Positions 36,695 to 46,235 of a stretch of 64,000 nt of DNA are shown here, piece after piece. The stretch comes from JBCCTX01 sp965263105 (lineage in GTDB: Bacteria; Bacteroidota; Bacteroidia; J057), in assembly GCA_965263105.1 (NCBI GenBank), contig CBDHGL010000003.1, positions 2,418,001 through 2,482,000 on the forward strand, written 5' to 3'. Both the position numbers and the translations under genes were made by a program. The first letter of the stretch is position 1, and each line of letters starts with the position of its first letter. The notes under the pieces are model-generated. The model did no database searches, was not told the origin of the DNA, and saw only the letters and a program-made list of their open reading frames with translations.

Positions 36695-38959
36695 ATGGAA
36701 GTACATACTATAGATTACGACAAAAAGTTAGAGCTGGAATTTGAGGCTCTGTTAGCGGACTTGGCTTTGCTAACAGAAAAGGAATTGGATGACATTAGCC
36801 GAGCTTACCGTTTCGCCAAACAGGCCCATGAGGGGGTGAGGAGAAAATCGGGGGAACCCTATATTTTTCATCCTATGGCTGTGGCGAGAATTGTGGTGCA
36901 TGAAATGGGGCTAGAGGATCCTGTGTCTATTATGAGTGCCCTTTTGCACGATGTGGTCGAGGATACGCGATATGAATTGGCAGATATGGAGCGGGAATTT
37001 GGCCCCAAGGTACGGGAAATTATAGATGGGCTCACGAAAATTTCTGGCTCTGTGGGCTTGGCGAGCAGTTTGACTGTCAGCAGTAGCTCCCAGGCTGAAA
37101 ATTTCCGGAAGGTACTTCTTACAATCTCCAATGATATACGGGTAATCCTGGTAAAACTGGCTGACCGCCTTCATAACATGCGGACCATGTCGGCCATGCG
37201 TCAGGAGAAGATGCTGAAAAAGACCTCTGAAACCCTGTATATTTACGCCCCGCTTGCGCATCGCCTGGGTCTATATGAGATCAAGACAGAAATGGAGGAT
37301 CTGGCGCTGAAGTATAGCCAGCCCAATGTATATGCCGACATCCAACAGAAGATCAATGAATCCAAAATGGAGGCCCAGGCCTACATTGATCGCTTCATTT
37401 CTGGGATTAGAAAGCAATTACAGCCCACGGGGTTAAGGTTTGAGGTAAAAAGTCGATTCAAATCAGTGCATTCGATTTACTCCAAAATGCTCCGAAAGAA
37501 GGTCCCATTTGAGGAAATTTTTGACCTATATGCCATACGTATTATCCTAGAAACGCGCCCTGAGCAGGAAAAACAAGATTGCTGGTATGTCTATGCCTTG
37601 TTGACCAGTCGATACCGGCCTAATCCTAAACGAATTCGAGACTGGATCAGCGTCCCTAAGGCCAATGGCTATGAATCTCTGCATACGACTGTTTTGGGTC
37701 CTGAGGGAAAATGGGTGGAGGTACAAATCCGTACCCTAAGAATGGATGATATTGCCGAAAAGGGGATTGCGGCTCATTGGAAGTATAAAGAAGAAAAGGA
37801 AACCAGTGAGGGGGTGATCAATAATTGGATTGGTCAAGTGCGGGAGATTCTTGAGAATCCTAGTTTGGATGCCTTGGAGGCTTTGGTGGAATTCAAGGAA
37901 AATCTACAACCCGACGATGTTTTTGTTTTTACCCCTAAGGGGGAAATGGTGCGCATGCCCAGCCGGGCAACTGTACTGGATTTTGCGTATAAGATTCACT
38001 CCAATATTGGAGATACAGCTATTGGGGCTAAGTTGAACAACCAGGTAGTCACCCTGGATTCCATTTTGAAGCCAGGTGACCAGGTGGAAGTGATTACTTC
38101 CCGAAAACAACGACCACAGGAAGATTGGCTGAGAATCGTAAAGACAGCCCGCGCTAAAAACTCTATCAAAAATAGCCTTAGGAGGAAGCGCAAGGAGGAC
38201 GAGGAAAAAGGGAAACGGATTTTCAGGTGGCGGGCAAGAAAATATGCCTTGGATGAGAACCATCCTTATATGAAGGAACTACTGGCTTACTTCATGGTTC
38301 CATCGATGGAAGAGTTTTATATACGTTTAGGCCGCAGGCAAATTAATATAGCTAAGATTGCCGATTTTATTTCTCTGAAAGAAGAGGGAAAGGAGATTGC
38401 GAGCGAGTATATCGAGGAGTGGGAACGGAAACATAAGGCAGTCAAAATGCGGGAGCCCAACCAAGAGGTGGATTCTGGATTGTTGGAAATGGGTACAGAT
38501 CAACTTTTTGACAACTATGAGTTGGCAGATTGTTGTAATCCGATACGTGGGGATGAAATCCTGGGCTATGCTACGGGAGATAAAGTTGAAATCCACCGCA
38601 CATCCTGTGATCTGGCTATTGCACATTTATCCCAACATGGGGACCGCACGATTCGAGCCAAATGGAGCAAAGATCCCAATCAGGAAGTTACCTTTCTAGC
38701 CTCTATTAAAGTGGTAGGAGTGGATAAACAAGGTATGCTGGCCGAACTTATTCGTGTGATCACCATGTTGATGAAACTTAATATCACCCGCGTTACGATT
38801 GAATCCCAGGATGGCTTGTTTGAAGGCCTCTTTGGTCTCTACGTAAGTAATCTTCAGGAACTGCAGGAGGTGATTTCCCGATTAAAGACCCTTCCCCACG
38901 TGTATTCCGTGTCGAGGTCGACGGTGAAGGCTAGGCCTTTTGATTTTGATGCGACGTAG
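36695..38959 (+). CDS. relA/spoT: Bifunctional (p)ppGpp synthetase/hydrolase
   Basis: A 754-residue Rel protein that makes and degrades the alarmone (p)ppGpp. The HD hydrolase domain (about 25-180) keeps His85-Asp86 and Glu89-Asp90 in LLHDVVEDT, so hydrolysis is expected. The synthetase domain (about 235-350) has FDLYAIRIILE and VEVQIRT. The TGS domain (about 395-455) contains FVFTPKGEMVRMPSRATVLD, and an ACT domain closes the protein (about 680-750). A good Shine-Dalgarno site precedes it. The conflict-system gene set follows at once on the same strand, so co-transcription is possible. Confidence 0.95.
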   Translation: MEVHTIDYDKKLELEFEALLADLALLTEKELDDISRAYRFAKQAHEGVRRKSGEPYIFHPMAVARIVVHEMGLEDPVSIMSALLHDVVEDTRYELADMEREFGPKVREIIDGLTKISGSVGLASSLTVSSSSQAENFRKVLLTISNDIRVILVKLADRLHNMRTMSAMRQEKMLKKTSETLYIYAPLAHRLGLYEIKTEMEDLALKYSQPNVYADIQQKINESKMEAQAYIDRFISGIRKQLQPTGLRFEVKSRFKSVHSIYSKMLRKKVPFEEIFDLYAIRIILETRPEQEKQDCWYVYALLTSRYRPNPKRIRDWISVPKANGYESLHTTVLGPEGKWVEVQIRTLRMDDIAEKGIAAHWKYKEEKETSEGVINNWIGQVREILENPSLDALEALVEFKENLQPDDVFVFTPKGEMVRMPSRATVLDFAYKIHSNIGDTAIGAKLNNQVVTLDSILKPGDQVEVITSRKQRPQEDWLRIVKTARAKNSIKNSLRRKRKEDEEKGKRIFRWRARKYALDENHPYMKELLAYFMVPSMEEFYIRLGRRQINIAKIADFISLKEEGKEIASEYIEEWERKHKAVKMREPNQEVDSGLLEMGTDQLFDNYELADCCNPIRGDEILGYATGDKVEIHRTSCDLAIAHLSQHGDRTIRAKWSKDPNQEVTFLASIKVVGVDKQGMLAELIRVITMLMKLNITRVTIESQDGLFEGLFGLYVSNLQELQEVISRLKTLPHVYSVSRSTVKARPFDFDAT

Positions 38960-39008
38960 ACTGCCATTTTTCCAGATTTTTGGTATTTTCCTATTTCAAT
39001 TGCTAGAA

Positions 39009-40145
39009 ATGCTGGAAAGCTCAAAGAAACTGTATAAGGTACTTGCCCAAAATGTAAATATTGGATCGATAAAACGAATCCTTTCTGAAGCAGATATTTC
39101 TTTAAGCAGCATAGAACATAGTAAAATTCCCTTAAATTACTGGTTTAACATTGTAGAGTTTGCTGAGCTTAACTCCAAGATACCCGAACTTATAGCTTCT
39201 GTACAGTTAGATTTAAAAGAAAAATCGGGATTCTACCAAGAATTGGATGCCTTATTGGGCGATTATCAAAGGGAGAAGATACAGGTTCGAACTACAGGCC
39301 CCTCTTTCTATTTAGATATGTACAAGGAATGTGATAGAGAAGAGGCCATGGACACCCTCAAGAACAAATGGGGTTTTAGGGACCAGGTAAACTTAGCCAT
39401 AATATATGGGGGCCCTGAAGACCATCCCTTATGGTTGGTTGACCGCTTTCTTCATCAAAAATTTCGAGACGAAAACCTGAAAATTTTCCCTCCTATCACC
39501 TTTACAGATACTAGCCTGGAGGGGAATCAAATACTGTTGAAACTAGATTACAATGACCAGGCCATACTGGAGGCAGTAAAGTCCTTTTTCCTTTCCTCTT
39601 CTCGGCAGGAACAAAGTAGAACCTACCAAAATTCTCCTAGCTCAATTAGCCTTGACTACCTTTTAAATGGTCAGAAGATGGTGCAAATAGAAGATATCGT
39701 GTTGGCTCTTTGTCATATCCCTATTGATCCGCATTATCTACCCCATTTAAAGACGAAGCTCCTTCAGTTAATGAGGAGTTTTATGAATCATTTCGTGGGG
39801 GAAAAAGAGGAGAGCTATCCCAACAAACGGATTTTCATTTTTTTCTGTATTACCCTTCCGCAGTCTCATAATTTTATTGGCCGATTGCTGCGAAGGAAAA
39901 CCTTAAAAAAATTGCAGGAACTTCAAGGGATTCTTGATGAACTGCAACAGGTTTGCCTTTCTACTTACCACCACTTCCAGTCTATAGAACTAAAGATTAT
40001 TCCCAAGCCAGAGGTAAAACGATTTTTGGAAGGAAAAGGGCTACTAAAAAATGCTGGTAGTGATTTTGTAAATAGATGGAATGAGGTCGAGGATCAAATC
40101 ACCATGGAACAAGTGAGAATATTGTACAATGATTTACCCGAATAA
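39009..40145 (+). CDS. EAD1-like plus inactive-STAND-like regulator of a conflict system
   Basis: A 378-residue protein. Residues about 3-85 resemble effector-associated domain 1 (EAD1), a death-like helical adaptor: WFNIVEFAELNSKIPELIAS is its typical core. Residues about 95-200 (LYLDMYKECDREEAM-like start, then VNLAIIYGGPEDHPLWLVDR) resemble the iSTAND domain seen in MoxR/vWA ternary systems, without a Walker motif. The C-terminal 170 residues are not recognised. ATG 39009 is chosen because the EAD starts there; an ATG at 38949 would overlap relA by 11 bases and add a hydrophobic leader. The stop is 2 bases before the MoxR gene. The assignment is from pattern recognition and needs profile searches. 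Confidence 0.6.
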   Translation: MLESSKKLYKVLAQNVNIGSIKRILSEADISLSSIEHSKIPLNYWFNIVEFAELNSKIPELIASVQLDLKEKSGFYQELDALLGDYQREKIQVRTTGPSFYLDMYKECDREEAMDTLKNKWGFRDQVNLAIIYGGPEDHPLWLVDRFLHQKFRDENLKIFPPITFTDTSLEGNQILLKLDYNDQAILEAVKSFFLSSSRQEQSRTYQNSPSSISLDYLLNGQKMVQIEDIVLALCHIPIDPHYLPHLKTKLLQLMRSFMNHFVGEKEESYPNKRIFIFFCITLPQSHNFIGRLLRRKTLKKLQELQGILDELQQVCLSTYHHFQSIELKIIPKPEVKRFLEGKGLLKNAGSDFVNRWNEVEDQITMEQVRILYNDLPE

Positions 40146-40147
40146 AC

Positions 40148-41302
40148 ATGAATTCCCAACCAAGCCTACATGGATTGCACGTTTACCATCCCAAAATAGA
40201 AGGAGGACCTAGTCTTAGCCTGGATCAATTACCCGAGCTCCCTAACCTGGAGAACCCAGATCGCTATGTTCCCGATCCAGATCTATTGGAAGCGGTGAAT
40301 GTAGCTCTTTTGTTGAAAAAACCCTTGTTGGTAACGGGACCTCCAGGAACGGGAAAGACCATGTTGGCTTACAGCATCGCGATGGAATTGAGCAAAAATC
40401 CAGCAAATAATGTGTTCAAAGAGCCATATCGCTTTACGGCTAAACACAATTCTGTTTACAAGGATTTATTTTATCGATATGATACCCTCAGACATTTCTC
40501 TGATGCCAATCAAGGGAAAAGAACAGGAGGCAATGAAGCGGAGCCTGCCGACGTATCGCCGCTTAATCCTTTTGAACAAATAAAGGCCAGTAAAAAAGGA
40601 GGTGATGAAATCATACACCAATTTTTGAAGGATGAATACAACGAAGGCCCCTACCGATATATCAAGTTCAGGGCCTTTGGGAAGGCCATTCTCAGGGCCA
40701 AATTAGAGGAGAAAACTGAAAAACGCCGTTCTGTCTTGTTAATAGATGAGATTGATAAGGCACCAAGAGAATTTCCCAATGACCTATTAGAGGCTTTGGA
40801 GGACTTCCGCTTTTTCATTGATGAGACAGATGCAGAAATTGAAGCAGATAAGGAGATCAGGCCCATTGTCATTATTACCAGCAATAGAGAAAAGCAACTT
40901 CCAGATGCCTTTTTGCGACGTTGTATTTACTATCACATAAATTTCCCCGCTAGAGACACCCTAATTGATATCATTGAATCCCAACTGGGAATTCTGAGAA
41001 CTTCCAAGCCCAAAAAAGGAAAAATCAGTCTTCGTTTTGAATTGGATGAAGTAGGGGAGTTGGTCTCGCATTTTGAAGGGGTGAGAGAGGCTTGCAAAAA
41101 ACGAAAGCCGGGTACGGCAGAACTGCTTTCTTGGTTTCAGGTGCTAGATCGGCATGAGGAATTTTCAGTATCCTCGGTCAACAAAGATCCCTTAACTAGG
41201 GCTGAACACGACCTATTGAAACTCAGCTACAGTGTCTTAGTAAAGCATATGGATGATCGAGCAAATATATTAGAAGAGCTCAATAGGAGGACTGAGACCT
41301 AG
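40148..41302 (+). CDS. MoxR-type AAA+ ATPase of the conflict system
   Basis: A 384-residue AAA+ ATPase. Walker A is GPPGTGKT at residues 64-71, and Walker B is VLLIDEIDKAPREFPNDLLE with Asp200-Glu201. Sensor 1 is the ITSNREKQLPDAFLRRC stretch, with an arginine-finger position in LRRC. MoxR proteins act as chaperone-like ATPases with vWA partners. In ternary conflict systems the ATPase is thought to license activation of the effector. The gene is packed between its neighbours with gaps of 2 and 9 bases, so the three form one operon. Confidence 0.9.
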   Translation: MNSQPSLHGLHVYHPKIEGGPSLSLDQLPELPNLENPDRYVPDPDLLEAVNVALLLKKPLLVTGPPGTGKTMLAYSIAMELSKNPANNVFKEPYRFTAKHNSVYKDLFYRYDTLRHFSDANQGKRTGGNEAEPADVSPLNPFEQIKASKKGGDEIIHQFLKDEYNEGPYRYIKFRAFGKAILRAKLEEKTEKRRSVLLIDEIDKAPREFPNDLLEALEDFRFFIDETDAEIEADKEIRPIVIITSNREKQLPDAFLRRCIYYHINFPARDTLIDIIESQLGILRTSKPKKGKISLRFELDEVGELVSHFEGVREACKKRKPGTAELLSWFQVLDRHEEFSVSSVNKDPLTRAEHDLLKLSYSVLVKHMDDRANILEELNRRTET

Positions 41303-41311
41303 CACTAAACT

Positions 41312-44300
41312 ATGGCAGCATTACTTTTTCAGGACCTATGGGATGCTTTAGAAGCTGAGGGTATATATCTGACTCCAGACCAAATGGTCGATATTCAGGT
41401 ATTGCTTGACGAGGCTATGCAAAAGGTAGACCTCCTTGAGTTTGGGCCTGGGGATTTTATGGGTAGTCTGCGACCTCTATTAGGGCCTGTCATTGCCAAG
41501 AATCCCTTAGAACAAAAGCGTTTTATAGAAGTATTTCAGAAATTCTCGGCCCGATTTGGTGCCGATAAGGGGAGGGATATATCCATTAATCAAGTAAATC
41601 AACATACAAGCTCTGAAAATCAAGAAAATGATTCTATCTGGGAGCTCCTAAAGGATGTTATTTCTGTATGGGAAGGCTGGCTTGCCCTGCTAGCCTTGGC
41701 GGCTATTGGTGTAGCCTTAATATTTTTTGAGGCAGGAGTTATTGAGGTTACTTTCATTGTCCTCATTGCCGGATTAATTCAAAAATTCATTCATCGATTG
41801 ATCACATGGATTCGATCCCGTAAAAAGGTAGAATTGAGACCTCCTACATTTTTCTTTCCTTCCCTCCCAAGCCCAGATTTGAGTTTAATCGATGAGGAAA
41901 CGCAGCCAGATGTAATGACACGTTTCAATCACTTCAGGCACTTTGGGATCAACACCAGCAGGGTAGATATTGAAAAGACTGTTGACAGCACTGTACGGCA
42001 GGGGGGGCAGGTGCGGCTTAGCTATGTGGAAGAATCCACTCCTCCTTCCTACGTGATTTTGCTGGAAAAGCGACACCTGGACAGCCACCAAATTCCCTGG
42101 TTCAAATACTTATCGGGGCTGTTTCAGGCGAATGGGATAGAGGCCCAGACTTACTTCTTTCAACGAGATCCTCGAATATGCGAGCTCGTTCAAGCAGAAT
42201 CAGAAGAGCTTTGGTTTTTGGAGCGGGAATTTTATGAACTGGAGGCGATCAACAAGGGACAACGACTACTCATCGTGGGGGATGGAGACTTCTTGATCGA
42301 TCCCTTTGCTGGAGAAACCTATCCCTGGGTTCGAGATCTGGCTGAATCCTGGGAAGACTGCGGATTTCTTTCAGTCAAGCCCTTGTCGGAATGGAGTTGG
42401 AAGGAAGGCGAAATTAGTCAGCTGATGCCCCTGGTTCCTGCTACCATTGAAGGTCTTTTGGCTTTGGTAGATCACTTTGATGAACTTTCGGATTCCCATC
42501 TGGAAGATTGGTTCAGCGATACGCGTGCCCTAAAAATCGAGAACCCTTCTATCAAGGTATTAAGGCGGCAGGTATCAGAGCCCTGCTTTTTATGGATTTG
42601 TGCCTGCGCTCTGTATCCCGAAGTATACTGGGAATTGACTCTGCGCCTGGGAAATGCCTTGCAAAAGGGGCTAGAAACTCCCTTGCTAACTCGAGATAAT
42701 TTGAGCTTGCTTACCCAAGTATCCTGGTTTCGATATGGGAAGATGCCCGATGCGGTCCGAAAGAAACTCTTAAGGGAATTGTCAGAGGCAGATCCAGTCT
42801 ATGAATTAAAGGCCCGAATAGCCTTAGATGAAATTTTGTATGGAAAAAAAGGTCAGGAAGATCCCCTGCCAGGCTTTCCCACTGAAAACACCGTGGCTGG
42901 CCACAATCTTCGGCTTTTTCGCCTAACAAATAGATTACAATTGCGAAGCCATCTTCGCTACAGTGAAGAGGAAAGAGATCGCATACTTTCTGAAATCAAA
43001 AGGCTCGGGCGTAGAGCAGCTGTAGAAGCAGACGAAGTTCTCCAGGAAGATGTCAAAATGGCCCGCCAGAATCCTAAGGGCATGGATTTAGGAGAGGTTC
43101 CTGCTCAAACCAGGAATGAGGCTCCCTTCCGTGTTGAGGAGGATGCAGAGGAAGAAGCCCCTACATCTAATGAGGAAGCCCTTTTGCCTGAAGAAGCACA
43201 GTATGTTGACCCTGCCAAAGACCCTTCCCGGAAGAAACGCATACAGGAGCTTCGAGAAAAGCTAGAAAATTCTCCCGACCTAAGGGATTTGAGTGCGAAT
43301 TATTTGGCAGATTTATTGGATTTGGACGTTAACTATTTTCTTAATGCTTCGGCTGCAGAAGGAGGAGTGTTAGGCTTTTTGAACAGGCGCTCTTTTAAAA
43401 GTAGAGAGAGGATATTTTACAGAAAACTAAAGGAGAATCCCAATGCAGTTCAAATATTGGCTGTAGGAGACTCATGGTATACCTATCCCGTATTCCTAAA
43501 AGATATAGTGTATTTTTTGGAGAAGGAAAGAACCTTCGCGGTTCGGACCATGGGAGCTCCTAGTATGAGTTTGTATAACTTATTGAATTCCCAGGAATAT
43601 CTAAAAGCCCTTGGCAGTATGGCGGCAGGTCAATTTCTCCTCATGGATTCAGGCGCCTATGATTTGTTGGCTAACCAAGGGATTACGAGACTGATTAAGC
43701 CTTTTAGTCCTGAAAGAGGGGACCAAGCTGAACTCTATTTACAAGAGCGTTTTGATGAATTACTGGCAGTATGGGAGTATTTATTGGTCCAGTTATTCAC
43801 GGACATTGCCAATAAATTCCCTGGAGTTAAAATACTCGTCCATGGCTACGATTATCCGATTCCCTCTGACCGGATAGGCTATCATCCTATACAATCCTTA
43901 CTACGTTACCTGAGTGGCAACGGACAGTGGATGAAATTGCCCATGGAGCAGTACTTGAATATAAGAAGTCCTCAACTCCAGCGGGACATCCTTCGACTAA
44001 TGGTTGACCGCTATAATGAGCTGCTAAAAAAGTTATCCGAGGCATTTGATGAGGTTTATTATATCGATTTGCGGGGTATAACTACTGATGAGAGAGATTG
44101 GCATGATGAGTTGCACCCAAGTTCGCGGGCTTTTAGGCGGATGGCGGAGCGTATTCGGGTAAGAATAAAGGAAATACAAGAACCAGAGTCGGAGCCGGAT
44201 GAAGAAAGAATAACAGAATTAAATAGGGCAGAGGAAATTAGGGATCTAATTGCTCGCGGATATCTACGAGAGCCCTTAGAAAAGACAATAGAATGGGCGA

Positions 44301-45106
44301 AGGAACATGATGATAGGACTTTTGAGAATGAAGCGATTCTGCTAATGGCGAATTATAGTGCATATCAGCAAGATTATATGAAAGGGCTAATTTCTTCTGA
44401 TTCAGTAGGGAGTTTAAGAATTAATGATATTTCAAGATCTTTATTGAAGTTAGTTGCTGAATTAAAAATGAAGTCATCTCCTACTCCTGAATTCCAAAAG
44501 AAGATTCATCCTTCTCTCTTTGATAAAATTCGCCATTATGTAGCCAATGCCGAAATCAAGGAAGCTATAGCCTTACTGAGACAGATAGCCGATTCGATAG
44601 AGGATGAAAGTCTACAAAATGAGATTCTTCTGCTTAAAGAGCGATTTAATGAATTAGAAAAAAGTAGGAATTCTGCCACTATTTCTTTAGAAGAATACCA
44701 AGTGGGCATCAATAGATTGCTTATAGTACTTTTGGAGACTATAGCTACGGTAGAGAAGGGGGCTTCTGATGAGGATTCAATTTCAGGGACTCGGCCTTTT
44801 TTTCAACGCCTGTCAAAAGGTAGCACTAAGGGAAAGGATACTATTCGTCAGCTCCTTGCTAAAGGGGAGACCCAAAAGGCTTTGGAGATTTTGCAAAAGC
44901 TAGTTGAATCGGGTAACGATGAGGATGTCTCAAACGCCATAAGGAGGCTTCAAGCTAAATATATTGAAGTCGAACAGAAAAATTTCCGAGGGGTATTGAC
45001 TTATGAGAAGTTTGAGCAAGAACGGAATCAAATAAGCCGAAGTATTTTGGAATTGATTGATAGACTTTCCAATGAACAGGCAAGCGCTCTTAAGGACGAC
45101 ATATGA
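41312..45106 (+). CDS. vWA-like / SGNH hydrolase effector protein with three EAD11-like repeats
   Basis: A 1264-residue protein. Residues 1-95 are a helical segment, and two TM helices fall at about 112-155. Residues about 230-500 match the degenerate vWA-like core of MoxR ternary systems: RDPRICELV, RLLIVGDGDFLIDPFAGE, the EWSWKEGEISQLMPLVPATI block and FLWICACALYPEVYWELTL. Residues about 690-960 form an SGNH hydrolase: GDSW with Ser721, HDELHPS with Asp932 and His935. In block III the usual GxND reads GAYD, so the oxyanion Asn is absent. Three EAD11-like helical domains follow (about 970-1052, 1069-1150 and 1175-1258). The usual effector in this position is a formylglycine-type or caspase-like domain. 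The product is probably membrane-attached and triggered by infection or stress. Confidence 0.75.
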   Translation: MAALLFQDLWDALEAEGIYLTPDQMVDIQVLLDEAMQKVDLLEFGPGDFMGSLRPLLGPVIAKNPLEQKRFIEVFQKFSARFGADKGRDISINQVNQHTSSENQENDSIWELLKDVISVWEGWLALLALAAIGVALIFFEAGVIEVTFIVLIAGLIQKFIHRLITWIRSRKKVELRPPTFFFPSLPSPDLSLIDEETQPDVMTRFNHFRHFGINTSRVDIEKTVDSTVRQGGQVRLSYVEESTPPSYVILLEKRHLDSHQIPWFKYLSGLFQANGIEAQTYFFQRDPRICELVQAESEELWFLEREFYELEAINKGQRLLIVGDGDFLIDPFAGETYPWVRDLAESWEDCGFLSVKPLSEWSWKEGEISQLMPLVPATIEGLLALVDHFDELSDSHLEDWFSDTRALKIENPSIKVLRRQVSEPCFLWICACALYPEVYWELTLRLGNALQKGLETPLLTRDNLSLLTQVSWFRYGKMPDAVRKKLLRELSEADPVYELKARIALDEILYGKKGQEDPLPGFPTENTVAGHNLRLFRLTNRLQLRSHLRYSEEERDRILSEIKRLGRRAAVEADEVLQEDVKMARQNPKGMDLGEVPAQTRNEAPFRVEEDAEEEAPTSNEEALLPEEAQYVDPAKDPSRKKRIQELREKLENSPDLRDLSANYLADLLDLDVNYFLNASAAEGGVLGFLNRRSFKSRERIFYRKLKENPNAVQILAVGDSWYTYPVFLKDIVYFLEKERTFAVRTMGAPSMSLYNLLNSQEYLKALGSMAAGQFLLMDSGAYDLLANQGITRLIKPFSPERGDQAELYLQERFDELLAVWEYLLVQLFTDIANKFPGVKILVHGYDYPIPSDRIGYHPIQSLLRYLSGNGQWMKLPMEQYLNIRSPQLQRDILRLMVDRYNELLKKLSEAFDEVYYIDLRGITTDERDWHDELHPSSRAFRRMAERIRVRIKEIQEPESEPDEERITELNRAEEIRDLIARGYLREPLEKTIEWAKEHDDRTFENEAILLMANYSAYQQDYMKGLISSDSVGSLRINDISRSLLKLVAELKMKSSPTPEFQKKIHPSLFDKIRHYVANAEIKEAIALLRQIADSIEDESLQNEILLLKERFNELEKSRNSATISLEEYQVGINRLLIVLLETIATVEKGASDEDSISGTRPFFQRLSKGSTKGKDTIRQLLAKGETQKALEILQKLVESGNDEDVSNAIRRLQAKYIEVEQKNFRGVLTYEKFEQERNQISRSILELIDRLSNEQASALKDDI

Positions 45107-45223
45107 GAAGAAGGGGAGAATCTTTTGGGTCGGAGAAAACTTCCAGAATATTTCGGTAAATAGTATTATTTTTGGAAGTAGTTTTTGAGTTTTGTCCGTC
45201 CTATACTTAAACACTTCCAAGCG

Positions 45224-46177
45224 ATGAAAGTCTCCTCTTATTTCTTTCTCTTCCTTTTCCTTTGGGCTGAATCTACCTATGGGCAAGCGCTAAAACTTCC
45301 TTGTGGGGTAAATATAGAAGATGTGGGAGAAGAGCCTCAAATTCTCAACAAGGAGGAGTATATACGATTGACGGGTTATCCTAAGAGAGCCCTAAAAAAG
45401 AAGATAGAAGGGGATGTTATTTTATATGTGGAGATCGATCGCAAAGGAAGGGTATCACAATATGATATTCCCAACCGAGATCAGGTACATCCCATTTTGA
45501 GCTTGGCATGTGAAACGCATATCCGTAAGCTCAAGTTTTCTCCAGCTAGAGACCACCAGGGAAATCCCCTCCCATTTTGCCTAAACATCCCCTATTCTTT
45601 CCATATAAAAGACGTGGTTTTTCAGCAGTATCAAATGGCAAATATCAATTATGTTGCTGCCCAATATAAAGAAGCTATCAAACTCTATGAGAAGGTTTTG
45701 GATTTGGAGGAGGAAAACCTCCTGGCCACTATCATGAAGGGAGCGAGCTACGTTCATGTGGGGAATCCATATGCGTCTCAGTACTTTAAGCAAGCTATAT
45801 CCCTCATTCAAGATTTGGTAGAGAATGATCCAGAGGAATGGAAAATTCTTCAAGAATTAGCAGTGACCCCTTATGCCTATACCCAAGAGGTTGAGCATCC
45901 CACAAAAAATCAAAAACTCCTTGGAGGGCTGTCAATGGCGGCAGCTTATGGGATTACGATGGGTTCCGGTATCCCCATGCCTTACTATCTGCCTCGGGCA
46001 GTTACCGTCATTCAAGGGACCAATGATCCTCAGGAGATTGAATCTGTTGAAGCAAATGGGGGAAGAATATTTTCTCCACTCAAGAGTCTGGCATTTCTCC
46101 AGCGGAAGGCCACTGATGAAAGGTTAGTTAAAGTAATGATAGAATTGCAGGATCTATTGAAATCTCCCTTAGATTAA
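45224..46177 (+). CDS. Secreted TonB_C/TPR protein, first of a tandem pair
   Basis: A 317-residue protein with a signal peptide (MKVSSYFFLFLFLWAEST). Residues about 20-145 carry a TonB C-terminal-like domain: KIEGDVILYVEIDRKGRVSQ and HIRKLKFSPA. Residues about 150-230 have TPR-like helices (AAQYKEAIKLYEKVLDLEE). A second gene of the same layout lies 58 bases downstream. No TonB membrane anchor is present, so it is a periplasmic or surface protein of unknown role. ATG 45224 is preferred to the upstream TTG because the signal peptide begins there. TATTTTTG at 45167-45174 is a possible -7 element. Confidence 0.65.
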   Translation: MKVSSYFFLFLFLWAESTYGQALKLPCGVNIEDVGEEPQILNKEEYIRLTGYPKRALKKKIEGDVILYVEIDRKGRVSQYDIPNRDQVHPILSLACETHIRKLKFSPARDHQGNPLPFCLNIPYSFHIKDVVFQQYQMANINYVAAQYKEAIKLYEKVLDLEEENLLATIMKGASYVHVGNPYASQYFKQAISLIQDLVENDPEEWKILQELAVTPYAYTQEVEHPTKNQKLLGGLSMAAAYGITMGSGIPMPYYLPRAVTVIQGTNDPQEIESVEANGGRIFSPLKSLAFLQRKATDERLVKVMIELQDLLKSPLD

Positions 46178-46235
46178 TACGGTATTCGTATAGGATTAAA
46201 TCTTCTCCCTTGTCATTTCCGCCAAAATTATATTT

